A stretch of 64,000 nt of DNA from B16-G9 sp964400655 (GCA_964400655.1 CAYNVN010000162.1:10660-74659); one strand, 5' to 3'. Positions 44,750 through 55,078 are shown, numbered from the stretch's first letter. Translations and numbers: made by a program. The notes: generated by a model from the sequence alone, not told the origin.

Positions 44750-46177
44750 GTGGTTTCTTTAGCTAAAATACTGAAAAGCAACAATGTGCTTTCATTAGCT
44801 AATAACGGGCTTATCGCTGTTTTTGGGTTGTTGGGTTTTATTATTCTTGTAAGAAGCCTTCCTACCGTTGATTACGGTGCATGGGTACTGTTTATCACCG
44901 CTGCCAACTTTCTCGACATGTTACGCTTTGGCATTACACAAACAGCCATTGTAAGGTTTTTATCGGGAGCCGACGAAGAGAACGGTAAAAGCCTCATCGG
45001 TTCAAACTATGTTATCAATCTTATTTCCACATCTTTACTGGCCATTATTACCTATACCATCTACTTTTTCGCAAAAGAGGGTATCGACAATTCGGGCTAT
45101 TACCTCTTTTTCAGATGGTTTCCCGTTGTTGCCTTTATTACGCTTCCTTTTAACAGTGCCATGTCGGTACAACAGGCCAAACTGCGTTTCGACCTGATTT
45201 TGGTATTGCGTATGATCAGCGTGGGCGGATTTATGCTTTTCCTGCTGGCAAACCTCATTTGGTTTAAATCGGATGTGATTGTTATAATGATTGCCTATAT
45301 CCTGATTAATGCCGTCACATCAATGGTTGCCTCCCTATCAAACTGGGATGGTGTTAGATACATTTTCAAGGCTTCAAAAAACAACATCAAAACCATACTC
45401 GATTTTGGAAAATACACTACCGGTACACTCATTGGCAGCAACCTGTTAAAAAGTGCCGATACCTTTATTATTGGCTTAAGTCCGTTTCTGGGAACCGTAG
45501 GGGTGGCTTTTTACAGCATCCCCATGAAACTCACCGAAATCATCGAAATCCCCTTGCGCAGCTTTGCCATGACCGCTTTTCCTGAAATGTCGAGGGCAAG
45601 CATCGAAGGCCGGGTTGAAGATGTAAAAAGACTCTACTATAGAAACTCGGGAGGGCTAACTCTGTTAATTATTCCGGTAATGATCTTTTCTTTCTTTTTT
45701 GCAGAGGAGTTTGTTACCCTGATAGGTGGCGAACAGTACGCCATAACCGCCAATATTTTCAGGATATTTTGTGTTTACGGCATGTTGCTGCCGCTGGACC
45801 GGTTTACCGGTGTGGCGCTGGATGCCGTTAACAAACCCAAACAAAACTTTATCAAAGTTATCTACATGGCCTCGGCAAATATTCTTGGCGACAGTCTGGT
45901 TGTTTTCGGACTCTATTATTTTGTTGCAATCTTGTCATCGGCAAAACTGATGTCGCTTGGTGTTGATGATCCTTCCGCTTTTGCCAGTCTGTTGTTAACT
46001 TACTCAACCTTAACCTCTCTCGAACTGGTTGCCATTGTAACCATTTCGTTTACACTTATCGGAATTTTTGTAGGTTTTAAATACCTCGACGAAACCCTCC
46101 ATCTGCAATTCAAAAAGATATTTACCGAGAGCTTTTTGTTCGTTAAAGATTTTTATTTTAAATTTAAAAATCGTTAA
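44750..46177 (+). CDS. Oligosaccharide flippase (Wzx/MATE-like)
   Basis: The 475-residue protein has about 12-14 predicted transmembrane helices in the polysaccharide-transporter arrangement of the Wzx/MOP superfamily (VRSLPTVDYGAWVLFITAANF at the start, LLKSADTFIIGL in the middle). It should move undecaprenyl-linked repeat units across the inner membrane. The start is GTG, six bases after the Wzc-like stop codon, and no better ATG exists nearby. It is assigned by topology and position between the co-polymerase and the polymerase. Confidence 0.88.
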   Translation: MVSLAKILKSNNVLSLANNGLIAVFGLLGFIILVRSLPTVDYGAWVLFITAANFLDMLRFGITQTAIVRFLSGADEENGKSLIGSNYVINLISTSLLAIITYTIYFFAKEGIDNSGYYLFFRWFPVVAFITLPFNSAMSVQQAKLRFDLILVLRMISVGGFMLFLLANLIWFKSDVIVIMIAYILINAVTSMVASLSNWDGVRYIFKASKNNIKTILDFGKYTTGTLIGSNLLKSADTFIIGLSPFLGTVGVAFYSIPMKLTEIIEIPLRSFAMTAFPEMSRASIEGRVEDVKRLYYRNSGGLTLLIIPVMIFSFFFAEEFVTLIGGEQYAITANIFRIFCVYGMLLPLDRFTGVALDAVNKPKQNFIKVIYMASANILGDSLVVFGLYYFVAILSSAKLMSLGVDDPSAFASLLLTYSTLTSLELVAIVTISFTLIGIFVGFKYLDETLHLQFKKIFTESFLFVKDFYFKFKNR

Positions 46178-46210
46178 CTTTAACAGCTTTTTTTAACCTA
46201 ATTTAATATT

Positions 46211-47719
46211 GTGATATTTCAACCCATCATCGATTCATTTAAATCTAAAACCGGTGCTGCTAAATTGCAACATCCGCTGGTGATTTTAGCTTTAGTATTG
46301 ATGACATTTCTGTTGGGTATCATCATTGCCAAAGGGGGCATAAAAGTTGCCATTGCACTAATAGTCTCCATACCGTTAATCTTCTACCTAAACCGGCTGT
46401 TCAATTTCCCTGCCATCGGTATTTTTACCTTACTGGTTCTTGGGTTTATAGCCATCGGACTGACAAGGTATATCAGAGGTGTTCCTTTAGGTTTAACCAT
46501 CGACGGAATGCTGGTTATAACATACATTGCCCTTTTCTTCAACCAGTTTAAAACCGGAATAAGGTGGAAGGAAATGAACCGCGACCTTACCTATTTAATG
46601 ATGATGTGGTTTGCTTATGCGTTGCTCGAATTTGCAAATCCGCTTGCCCTTAGCCGTACAGCATGGTTTTATGCAATGCGCGGTATGTCGCTTTACCCGT
46701 TGCTGATAATACCGCTTGCTTTTGTGCTTTTTAACAGACTGCGATATTTATACCTTTTCTTGTACACATGGGGTATTTTTACCATTTTAGGTACCCTTAA
46801 CGGTTTAAAACAGTATTACATTGGTGTTGACTCGGCCGAACAACTCTGGCTCGACCAGGGAGGTGCCGTAACCCATATTATATTCGGTGAATTACGTGTA
46901 TTCTCATTCTTTTCCGATGCCGGTCAGTTTGGTGCCGCACAGGGTGCTGCAGGTATTGTGGGAGCATTGGTGGCCTCCTCCATTAAAGGAATGCGCAATA
47001 AGCTGTTTTTTCTTACCATGTCGTTGCTTGGTTTTTGGGGCATGTTTCTTTCCGGTACAAGGGGTGCCATGATTGTTCCTATGCTTGGTGGTGTTACTTA
47101 TATCATCCTTAGAAAAAACTTCAGGGTTATTGTTACCGGTGGTATTTTACTGGCTCTTACCTATGTGTTTTTTGCTTACACCTATATAGGAAACAGCAAC
47201 TCTCAAATCAGACGTATGAGAACCGCTTTCAGACCCACCGAAGATGCTTCCTATCTTGTACGTTTACATAACCGTCAGATACTGAAAGCTTACCTTGCCG
47301 ACAAACCCTTCGGCGGCGGTATTGGTGCGGCAGGCGACTGGGGTAAACGATTTTCGCCACAAGGCTTTCTGGCCAATGTGGCTACCGACTCATGGTACGT
47401 ACAAATTTGGGCCGAACAGGGAATGATCGGATTGCTGCTTCACCTGTTTATCTTATCCTACATTATGTTTAAAGGATTTTACTATCTCTTTTTTGTGGTG
47501 AAAAACCCTGAACTATCAGGGATTATCGGCGCACTGCTGGCGGGATTTGCCGGAATTGTAGGAGCAAGTTACGGTAACGGTGTAATGGGACAGATGCCTA
47601 CCGGTGTACTTACTTATTTGAGCTGGGCATTTATCTTTATGTCGCCTCAACTCGACAGAGAATACTCCGATTTGGTTGCCCGTGGGATTAACCCATGGTC
47701 GTTGAAAGTTAAAGATTAA
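46211..47719 (+). CDS. O-antigen ligase/polymerase-family membrane protein (Wzy/WaaL-like)
   Basis: This 502-residue protein has about 11-12 transmembrane helices and a large periplasmic loop in the second half (about residues 330-400, with RLHNRQILKAYLADKPFGGG) as in O-antigen polymerases and ligases. In a Wzx/Wzy locus it most likely polymerises repeat units in the periplasm. Start is GTG at 46211. The Wzy and WaaL functions cannot be separated from sequence alone. Confidence 0.83.
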   Translation: MIFQPIIDSFKSKTGAAKLQHPLVILALVLMTFLLGIIIAKGGIKVAIALIVSIPLIFYLNRLFNFPAIGIFTLLVLGFIAIGLTRYIRGVPLGLTIDGMLVITYIALFFNQFKTGIRWKEMNRDLTYLMMMWFAYALLEFANPLALSRTAWFYAMRGMSLYPLLIIPLAFVLFNRLRYLYLFLYTWGIFTILGTLNGLKQYYIGVDSAEQLWLDQGGAVTHIIFGELRVFSFFSDAGQFGAAQGAAGIVGALVASSIKGMRNKLFFLTMSLLGFWGMFLSGTRGAMIVPMLGGVTYIILRKNFRVIVTGGILLALTYVFFAYTYIGNSNSQIRRMRTAFRPTEDASYLVRLHNRQILKAYLADKPFGGGIGAAGDWGKRFSPQGFLANVATDSWYVQIWAEQGMIGLLLHLFILSYIMFKGFYYLFFVVKNPELSGIIGALLAGFAGIVGASYGNGVMGQMPTGVLTYLSWAFIFMSPQLDREYSDLVARGINPWSLKVKD

Positions 47720-47736
47720 TTAAAAATACGTTCATT

Positions 47737-48669
47737 ATGCCTGAAGCAAAGGACAAATATCCCCTTGTTTCGCTGGTCACGGTAAATTATAACCAGTCGG
47801 CGGTAACATGCGAATTTCTGGATTCCATTAAAAAAATCACCTATCCCAACATCGAAATATTTGTTGTTGATAACGCCTCCCCCAACGACAATCCCGAAAT
47901 AATTAAGGAAAGATATCCCTATATTCATTACATACAAACCGAAAAAAACCTCGGATTTGCCGGTGGAAATAACGTAGCCCTCCCCCACTGTAAAGGAAAA
48001 TATGTGCTCTTTATTAATAACGATACCGAGGTGGAACCGGATTTTCTGGAGCCCATGGTGGAGTTGCTTGAAAAGGATAAAAGCATCGGAATGGTAAGCC
48101 CGAAGATACACTACTTCCACACCCCCGACACTTTTCAGTTTGCCGGCTTTACTCCCATCAACCCGGTTACCATAAGGAACTTTGCCATCGGTTTCGGCGA
48201 AAAAGATACCGGACAGTACAACCACGCCTGCGAGACAGGTTCCATTTTTGGTGCCGCCATGCTGGTTCCTTACAATATTATGGAAGAGGTGGGCATTATG
48301 ACCGAAGTGTACTTTTTATATTACGAAGAGCACGACTGGGCCGACCATATTAAAAGAGCAGGATACAAAATTTATTATCAGGGAAAATCGCTTGTACTGC
48401 ACAAAGAATCAATATCAACGGTTAAAGAGAGCCCGTTCCAGATATTTTATTTAAACAGAGGACGAATATTATTTGCCCGTCGTAACAGCCCGGGATTAAA
48501 AAAGATAGCGGCTTTCTTCTATCTTAATTTGCTGGCCATGCCTAAAACAGCTCTTACCTACCTGAAAAACGGAAGAAGCGACCTGTTTAAGGCGGTGTTT
48601 AAAGCGGTATGGTGGCATTTTACCCATTATAAAGGACTTCACGGTTTACCCAAACTAAAAAAAAATTAA
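47737..48669 (+). CDS. Family 2 glycosyltransferase (first copy of the duplicated pair, type A)
   Basis: The 310-residue soluble GT-A enzyme has VTVNYNQSAVTCEFL at its start, VVDNASP, a DxD-like NNDTEVEPDF and the acidic acceptor-side YYEEHDWADHIKRAGY. It resembles rhamnosyl- and other WcaA/WbbL-type transferases. It is followed three bases later by a membrane GT2 gene and is clearly homologous to the protein encoded at 49905-50843 (shared FTPINPVTxRNFAIG, LVLHKESxST). The sugar specificity cannot be predicted. Confidence 0.9.
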   Translation: MPEAKDKYPLVSLVTVNYNQSAVTCEFLDSIKKITYPNIEIFVVDNASPNDNPEIIKERYPYIHYIQTEKNLGFAGGNNVALPHCKGKYVLFINNDTEVEPDFLEPMVELLEKDKSIGMVSPKIHYFHTPDTFQFAGFTPINPVTIRNFAIGFGEKDTGQYNHACETGSIFGAAMLVPYNIMEEVGIMTEVYFLYYEEHDWADHIKRAGYKIYYQGKSLVLHKESISTVKESPFQIFYLNRGRILFARRNSPGLKKIAAFFYLNLLAMPKTALTYLKNGRSDLFKAVFKAVWWHFTHYKGLHGLPKLKKN

Positions 48670-48672
48670 CCC

Positions 48673-49896
48673 ATGGAAATATTATACTTTCTCTTATCGG
48701 CAATTGAGTGGATTTTTTACATCTACTTCGCATTGGCAACCCTCTACATTTTTATTTATGGTGTAGCCGGACTGTTTTATAAACAACATCACGTAAAGAG
48801 CGTATCAAAACAGCGAAAATTTGCTGTGCTGATTCCCGGATATAAAGAGGATGAAGTAATTGTACATGTTGCCGAAGAAGCAACCAAACAGGATTATCCC
48901 AAAGATAAGTACGAAGTGATTGTGATTGCCGATTCGTTTAAAAAATCAACCCTCGATGCCCTTAACAAATTACCCATAAGGGTTGTTGAAGTTGTTTTTG
49001 AGGTGAGTAAAAAATCGAAAGCCCTTAACAAATGTATGGAGGTTATTGGCGATGACTACGATGTGGCATTTATTCTGGATGCCGATAACGTTATGCAACC
49101 CGATGTTTTGTCGAAAATAAACGAAGCCTTCGACAGGGGTTTTATGGCGGTACAAGGGCACCGTACAGCCAAAAACCTTAACACCAGCTTTGCCATACTC
49201 GATGCCATGAGTGAAGAGATAAACAACCACATATTCCGCAAAGGACATCGTGTGCTGGGCATCTCGTCGGCACTGATTGGTTCGGGTATGGGGCTCGATT
49301 ATCATCTTTTTAAATCCACCATGGCCACTGTTGACTCGGTGGGAGAAGATAAAGAGGTGGAGCTGAAAATCATTAAAAAAGGTATTACCATCGAGTATGT
49401 AAACGATGCCATTATTTATGATGAAAAGACTCAAAAATCGGATGTGTTTGTTAACCAGCGCCGGCGATGGATTGCAGCCCAGCTCGACTATTTCCGCGAT
49501 TACTTTTTCGACGGACTTAAAGGGTTGCTGTTTAAAGGTAACATCGATTACTTTGATAAAGTTCTCCAAATGGTACAACCGCCCCGTATTTTGTTAACCG
49601 GGATTTTGTTCATTATTACATTTCTGTTATGGTTTGTTTACATACTGAACCTTAACGAAATATATAACCTGTTTGCCATTGGTTACGAACGATGGCTCGT
49701 TTTATTTGTGGTTACCGCTTTTACTTTAATTATCTCCATCCCCCGGAAATTTTACAATGGTAAAACTTTAAAGGCACTGATGTATATCCCCGTGGGATTT
49801 GTGCTGATGATACTCAGCCTGCTTAAGGTAAAGGGTGCCAGCAAAAAGTTTATTCACACCACCCATTCACATACCGATAACATCAAACACAATTAG
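48673..49896 (+). CDS. Membrane family 2 glycosyltransferase (first copy, type B)
   Basis: This 407-residue protein has one N-terminal transmembrane helix, a GT-A catalytic domain and three C-terminal transmembrane helices. The processive-type motifs are visible: DADN (about 136-139), GEDKEVE and QRRRW (about 262-266). Such D,D,D,QxxRW enzymes include hyaluronan, cellulose and chitin synthase relatives, but many add single residues to EPS units. It is homologous to the 50843-52048 product. It starts three bases after the previous gene. Confidence 0.9.
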   Translation: MEILYFLLSAIEWIFYIYFALATLYIFIYGVAGLFYKQHHVKSVSKQRKFAVLIPGYKEDEVIVHVAEEATKQDYPKDKYEVIVIADSFKKSTLDALNKLPIRVVEVVFEVSKKSKALNKCMEVIGDDYDVAFILDADNVMQPDVLSKINEAFDRGFMAVQGHRTAKNLNTSFAILDAMSEEINNHIFRKGHRVLGISSALIGSGMGLDYHLFKSTMATVDSVGEDKEVELKIIKKGITIEYVNDAIIYDEKTQKSDVFVNQRRRWIAAQLDYFRDYFFDGLKGLLFKGNIDYFDKVLQMVQPPRILLTGILFIITFLLWFVYILNLNEIYNLFAIGYERWLVLFVVTAFTLIISIPRKFYNGKTLKALMYIPVGFVLMILSLLKVKGASKKFIHTTHSHTDNIKHN

Positions 49897-49904
49897 CCGG
49901 TATT

Positions 49905-50843
49905 ATGGAAGGTGAAACATATACGTTCGACAGGTATCCGCTGGTATCTGTCATTACCGTTAATTACAATCAGGCAAAAGTAACCTGCGACCTGTTGGAA
50001 TCGCTTAAACGTATTACCTATCCCAACATCGAAGTAATTGTGGTTGATAACCATTCGGTTGAAGATGATCCTTCCATTATTAAAAAACAACACCCTTATA
50101 TTAAATACATCGAAAACCCCATCAATTATGGTTTTGCCGCCGGAAACAACTTTGGCATTATGGCTGCAAAAGGGGAATATGTATTATTAATCAACAACGA
50201 TATTGAGGTTCCTAAAGATTTTTTGGAACCGCTGGTTTATCTGCTCGAACACGATCATAAAATCGGTGCGGTAAGTCCGAAGATAAAATATTTTTACCGC
50301 TCCGATACCATCCAGTATGCCGGATATACCCCCATAAACCCTGTTACCATGCGCAACTTTGCCATTGGTTATATGGAACAGGATAACGGAAAATATGATG
50401 ATGTTCGCGAAACAGCTTACGGACACGGTGCAGCCATGATGGTACCCATGCGGGTAATTAAAGAGGTGGGACTGATGTCGTATATTTTCTTCCTCTATTA
50501 CGAAGAGGCCGACTGGTGTGCCCGTATTAACAATGCGGGCTACAAAAGTTATTATTCGGGTAAATCGTACGTATTGCATAAGGAATCGGTATCAACCGGA
50601 AAGTTAAGCAGCCTGAAAACCTACTATCTTAACCGGAACCGGATTGTGTTTATGCGTCGTAACTACGAAGGGCGCGACTTTTATCTCGGCATCTTTTATC
50701 AGCTGTTCATTGCCATTCCCAAAAACGCCTTTAAGTTTTTGTTAAAAGGTAAGGTTCATATTTTTACGGCTTATTATAAAGCTATTTTATGGAACCTTAA
50801 CCATTTGTACGATGATGAAATACACGAAAACCCCATGTTGTAA
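49905..50843 (+). CDS. Family 2 glycosyltransferase (second copy, type A)
   Basis: The 312-residue enzyme is a paralogue of the 47737-48669 product, with VITVNYNQAKVTCDLL, VVDNHSV, NNDIEVPKDF and YYEEADWCARINNAGY. The two align over their full length, but many positions differ, so the duplication is old or the copies have diverged in specificity. The last codon shares a base with the start of the next gene (TAATG), giving translational coupling. Confidence 0.9.
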   Translation: MEGETYTFDRYPLVSVITVNYNQAKVTCDLLESLKRITYPNIEVIVVDNHSVEDDPSIIKKQHPYIKYIENPINYGFAAGNNFGIMAAKGEYVLLINNDIEVPKDFLEPLVYLLEHDHKIGAVSPKIKYFYRSDTIQYAGYTPINPVTMRNFAIGYMEQDNGKYDDVRETAYGHGAAMMVPMRVIKEVGLMSYIFFLYYEEADWCARINNAGYKSYYSGKSYVLHKESVSTGKLSSLKTYYLNRNRIVFMRRNYEGRDFYLGIFYQLFIAIPKNAFKFLLKGKVHIFTAYYKAILWNLNHLYDDEIHENPML

Positions 50844-52048
50844 TGAATCTTTTTATCGACATAGCAAAAGTTATTCAACTGGTATTTTACTTATACATAA
50901 TAACCAGTGTAGGGGTTTTGTTTATCTTTTCGTTTGCAAGCCTCTTTAAATACCGGCCCAGGTTTACCAATGACGGCAAATACCGACGCATTGCTCTTAT
51001 CATTCCGGCTTATAACGAAGATGTGGTTATCCATGAGGTAATTAAAAGTGCCGGACATCAGAACTATCCCAAAAACAGATATGATATTATTGTGGTGGCC
51101 GACCACTTTTATCGGGAAACACTTGATAAACTTGCCAAACAGGATATCATTTTGCTGGCAAACGATTTTGAAATAAGCACCAAATCGCGGGCACTTAACT
51201 ACGCATTCAGGCATATCGACAACAATTACGACATTGCCTGTATTCTTGATGCCGACAACATTATGGATCAGGGGTTTTTACACGATATCAACCGGTCGTT
51301 TGCTTCGGGATTTAAAGTGGTTCAGGGACATCGTACCGCAAAAAACCTCAACACCAATTTTGCCCTGTTGGATGCCATTAGCGAAGAGATTAACAACAGC
51401 ATCTTCCGTAAAGGGTTCCGTGTTATCGGTTTCTCATCGGCATTAATCGGCTCCGCCATGGCATTCGACTTTAAGATGTTTAAAACAATGATGGCCGAAG
51501 TGGAAGTGGTGGGCGGCTTCGACAAAGAGATTGAAATGCAACTGGCCAAAAAAAGCATAAAAGTTGAATATTTACCCTACACCTTCGTTTACGACGAAAA
51601 AGTTCAAAATGCCGAAGTATTTACCCGCCAGCGACGAAGGTGGTTATCGGCACAAATACATTTCTTCGGAAAAAACTTTATTCCGTCGGTAAAAAGCCTG
51701 TTTAAAGAGGGTAATATTGAATACTTTATCAGAGCTATGATCTATATTCAACTGCCACGTGTTTTGTTGCTTGCCGTACTGTTTTTGATGGTTCCGCTTT
51801 CATTGTTTTTTAACCCTGTTAACTGGACCCTGGCATGGTGTGTGGCTTTGCTGCTTTTAATTTTAACGTTTGTTTTTGCAATACCACGTAAATTTTATAA
51901 CTTTAGCTTTTTTAAAGCTGTGATTACACTGCCGAAAGGAATGTTTATGATGATGATTTCACTCATCAGCTTTAGAAAAGGAAATAAAAAGTTTATACAC
52001 ACCAAGCATACCTACAATGCTTTTCAAATTAAGAAACATAAACATTAA
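50843..52048 (+). CDS. Membrane family 2 glycosyltransferase (second copy, type B)
   Basis: The 401-residue protein is a paralogue of the 48673-49896 product with the same topology (one N-terminal and about three C-terminal transmembrane helices). It shares DADN, GQGHRTAKNLNT-like, GGFDKEIE and QRRRW motifs. Adjacent to a type A copy in the same order as the first pair, it completes a tandem duplication of a two-gene unit. The ATG overlaps the previous stop by one base. Confidence 0.9.
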   Translation: MNLFIDIAKVIQLVFYLYIITSVGVLFIFSFASLFKYRPRFTNDGKYRRIALIIPAYNEDVVIHEVIKSAGHQNYPKNRYDIIVVADHFYRETLDKLAKQDIILLANDFEISTKSRALNYAFRHIDNNYDIACILDADNIMDQGFLHDINRSFASGFKVVQGHRTAKNLNTNFALLDAISEEINNSIFRKGFRVIGFSSALIGSAMAFDFKMFKTMMAEVEVVGGFDKEIEMQLAKKSIKVEYLPYTFVYDEKVQNAEVFTRQRRRWLSAQIHFFGKNFIPSVKSLFKEGNIEYFIRAMIYIQLPRVLLLAVLFLMVPLSLFFNPVNWTLAWCVALLLLILTFVFAIPRKFYNFSFFKAVITLPKGMFMMMISLISFRKGNKKFIHTKHTYNAFQIKKHKH

Positions 52049-52053
52049 CAATT

Positions 52054-53214
52054 ATGAAAATTGCCATAGAAGGTCAACGGTTACAGCGTGAAAAAAAACA
52101 CGGGATGGATATGGTTGCACTGGAGCTTATCAACTATATTCAAAAACTTGACAAAACAAACGAATACGTTGTTTTTGTAAAACCCGATGTTGACAAATCG
52201 GCATTAAAACCAACCGATAACGTTAAAATTGTGGAACTTGACGGTGGCCCCTACCCGATTTGGGAACAGTCGGCTTTGCCAAAAGCGGCAAAAAAAGAGG
52301 GCTGTCAAATTTTGCATTGCACCAGCAACACGGCTCCCGTAAACCCCGGAATGCCTCTTGTGGTTACTTTACACGACATTATTTACATGGAGAGCTTTCC
52401 GCTGTTTAAAAAGGCGGGCACGCTTTATCAGAAATTCGGCAATATGTACCGCCGGCTGGTGGTTCCTAAGGTGATAAAAAAAAGCGATAAAATAATCACC
52501 GTTTCAAACTTTGAAAAAAACAGAATACGTGAATTTTTCGGTTTCCCCGAAAACGATGACCGTTTGGTGGCTATCTACAACGGCGTTAGCGAACACTTTC
52601 GTAAAATCGACGACGAAAAAGAGCTTAACAGGGTAAAAAAACTGTATAACCTCCCCGACAGGTTCCTGTTTTTCCTTGGAAACACCGACCCCAAAAAAAA
52701 CACAAAAGGTGTGCTTAAAGCATTTTCCGATTACATCAGGCAAACCGGCGACGAAGATTTATGGCTTGTTATGCTCGATTACGAAAAAAACGAACTGGAT
52801 AAGCTCCTTGCCGAAATTGGCGACAAATCACTTATCAATAAAATACACCTTACGGGATATGTCATCAATACCGACCTCCCGGCCATATACAATCAGTGTC
52901 AGCTGTTTTTGTACCCCTCTTTACGCGAGAGTTTCGGCATACCCATGCTCGAAGCCATGCGTTGCGGCGTTGCAGTTATAACTTCCAACACATCTTCCAT
53001 GCCCGAAATTACCGGCGGTGAAGCGGCTTATATCATCGACCCTTTTAAACCCGAACAGATTACCGAAGGCATCATCAAACTGTTAAAAGATGAAAAACTT
53101 CGTAATGAACTGATAGAAAAGGGGTTTAAACAGTCGAAAAAATTCTCGTGGGAGAATATGGCTAAAGATGTGCTGAGTTTGTACGATGAAGTTTATAAAA
53201 AACATTACCGATAA
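52054..53214 (+). CDS. Family 4 glycosyltransferase
   Basis: This 386-residue GT-B enzyme has an N-terminal acceptor domain with LHDIIYMESFP and ITVSNFEKNRI and a C-terminal donor domain with FLGNTDPKKNTKG and the GT4 hallmark LRESFGIPMLEAMRCGVAVI (nucleotide-sugar binding EX7E). It should add one sugar to the growing lipid-linked repeat unit at the cytoplasmic face. It starts five bases after the preceding GT2 gene. Confidence 0.92.
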   Translation: MKIAIEGQRLQREKKHGMDMVALELINYIQKLDKTNEYVVFVKPDVDKSALKPTDNVKIVELDGGPYPIWEQSALPKAAKKEGCQILHCTSNTAPVNPGMPLVVTLHDIIYMESFPLFKKAGTLYQKFGNMYRRLVVPKVIKKSDKIITVSNFEKNRIREFFGFPENDDRLVAIYNGVSEHFRKIDDEKELNRVKKLYNLPDRFLFFLGNTDPKKNTKGVLKAFSDYIRQTGDEDLWLVMLDYEKNELDKLLAEIGDKSLINKIHLTGYVINTDLPAIYNQCQLFLYPSLRESFGIPMLEAMRCGVAVITSNTSSMPEITGGEAAYIIDPFKPEQITEGIIKLLKDEKLRNELIEKGFKQSKKFSWENMAKDVLSLYDEVYKKHYR

Positions 53215-53225
53215 AATTTACCACC

Positions 53226-54434
53226 ATGATAAAAAACAGAGATATTATCGTAGTTGGTTTGCAGGCACTCGACAGCCGGATTGGCAGCAACTGTATCAAC
53301 CTGGCCTATGAGTTCTCAAAAAACAACCGTGTACTTTACGTTAACTACCCTTTAGACAGACTAACACTTATAAGGGAAAAAGATGACCCCTTAATTCAAA
53401 AGCGCATCAAAATTATGAAGGGAGAGGAACCCAACCTGGTTAAAATAAACGATAACATGTGGAACCTCTACCCAAACACCAAACTGGAATCCATCAGTCA
53501 GCTGCCCGTTAACTGGCTTTTTGATATTTTAAACAAGATAAACAACAAACGTTTTGCCCGCGAAATTCAAAAAGCCATTGATGAACTCAACTTTAAAGAT
53601 TTCATCATTTTTAACGACAGTGATATGTTCAGGAGTTTTTACCTCCCCGAACTGCTCAAACCCAAAACCTATGTTTACTACACACGCGACAACATGATTG
53701 CGGTTGATTTTTGGAAAACACAGGGAATCCGCATCGAAGCTAAACATATGGCCAAAGCCGATTTGGTGGTGGCAAACTCAACCTACCTTGCCGATCTGGC
53801 GCGTAAATTCAACAAGCACTCCTATTATGTAGGGCAGGGATGCGATGTTTCGCTTTTCGACAAAAAACTCATCAAAGAGGTACCACCCGATATAAAACCC
53901 ATTAAAAAACCGATTATAGGTTACATCGGAGCACTGCTTTCGTTACGACTCGATTTGGATGTAATCATCCATATTGCCAAACAGCGGCCCGACTGGAGTG
54001 TTGTTTTGGTGGGTCCTGAGGATGATACGTTTAAAAACAGTGAATTACACAATCTGGAAAATGTTCATTTTCTGGGAAGCAAAAAAATGGAAGAGCTTCC
54101 CTCCTACCTCTACGCCTTTGATGTAGCCATCAACCCTCAAAAACTTAACGAAGTAACCATTGGAAACTATCCCCGTAAAATTGACGAATATCTGGCCATG
54201 GGTAAACCAACGGTTCAAACAAAAACCAAAGCCATGGAGGTGTTTGAGGGCTATGTATATCTTGCCGAAAACAAAGAAGAATATGTTACACTCATCGACC
54301 TTGCATTAAAGGAGAACACTCCTGAAAAAGAGGCCGAACGCGAAAAACTGGCCCGAAGCCATACCTGGGAGAATAATGTGAAGGAGATTTACGACAAAAT
54401 TGAAATGATCGAAAAATTAAAATCAAAAAATTAA
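53226..54434 (+). CDS. GT-B fold glycosyltransferase (TuaH/family 1-4-like)
   Basis: The 402-residue protein has a GT-B architecture with YYTRDNMIAVDFWK and VVANSTYLADLA in the acceptor half and IGYIGALLSLRLD, VLVGPEDD, VHFLGSKKMEELPSY and NYPRKIDEYLAMGKPTV in the donor half. The last segment takes the place of the EX7E motif. It resembles TuaH-type transferases. It lies 11 bases after the GT4 gene and four bases before the acyltransferase gene. Confidence 0.88.
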   Translation: MIKNRDIIVVGLQALDSRIGSNCINLAYEFSKNNRVLYVNYPLDRLTLIREKDDPLIQKRIKIMKGEEPNLVKINDNMWNLYPNTKLESISQLPVNWLFDILNKINNKRFAREIQKAIDELNFKDFIIFNDSDMFRSFYLPELLKPKTYVYYTRDNMIAVDFWKTQGIRIEAKHMAKADLVVANSTYLADLARKFNKHSYYVGQGCDVSLFDKKLIKEVPPDIKPIKKPIIGYIGALLSLRLDLDVIIHIAKQRPDWSVVLVGPEDDTFKNSELHNLENVHFLGSKKMEELPSYLYAFDVAINPQKLNEVTIGNYPRKIDEYLAMGKPTVQTKTKAMEVFEGYVYLAENKEEYVTLIDLALKENTPEKEAEREKLARSHTWENNVKEIYDKIEMIEKLKSKN

Positions 54435-54438
54435 TGTC

Positions 54439-55059
54439 ATGGGGCTGAAAGAAAAACTAAAATCAGATCCTAAGCTTAAAAAAATGGCTTTATGGATGTT
54501 GATGCCGAAAAACCAGGCACGGCCGCGCCTGTGGGTAAAATGGTTTGTAAACCCTTTAAAACATAAAAAGGGAAAAGGCTCGCTTATCAGAAGAAGAACC
54601 CGTATGGACGTTATGCCTTTTAACAATTTTGAAATTGGCCGCGATTCAACCATCGAAGATTTTAGCACGGTTAACAACGGTGTTGGCGATGTAATCATCG
54701 GCGAACGTACCCGTATCGGTTTGGGAAACACACTAATAGGCCCTGTTAAAATCGGAAACGACATTATGTTTGCCCAAAACATTGTATTATCGGGGCTCAA
54801 CCACGGTTATGTCGATATTTCAATGCCCATAAGCGACCAGCCGGTTGAAACAAAACCCATTGTTATTGAAGATGAGGTTTGGATTGGTGCCAATGCCGTG
54901 GTAACGGCGGGAGTTACGGTGGGCAAACACGCCATTGTTGCGGCGGGAAGCGTGGTGGTGAAAGATGTTCCGCCCTATACAATTGTGGGAGGTAATCCGG
55001 CCAAACCGCTAAAACATTATAACTTTGACACCGGTGAATGGGAACGAATTAAAAAATAA
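54439..55059 (+). CDS. Hexapeptide-repeat acyltransferase
   Basis: This 206-residue protein is a left-handed beta-helix acyltransferase of the maltose/galactoside O-acetyltransferase group. The hexapeptide coils run from about residue 70 (VIIGERTRIG) to 190, the catalytic His is in LNHGYVD, and the typical ending VGGNPAKPL is present. It probably O-acetylates the polysaccharide or a sugar residue of the repeat unit using acetyl-CoA. Confidence 0.9.
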   Translation: MGLKEKLKSDPKLKKMALWMLMPKNQARPRLWVKWFVNPLKHKKGKGSLIRRRTRMDVMPFNNFEIGRDSTIEDFSTVNNGVGDVIIGERTRIGLGNTLIGPVKIGNDIMFAQNIVLSGLNHGYVDISMPISDQPVETKPIVIEDEVWIGANAVVTAGVTVGKHAIVAAGSVVVKDVPPYTIVGGNPAKPLKHYNFDTGEWERIKK

Positions 55060-55078
55060 TTAACATACCTGTTTTTTT

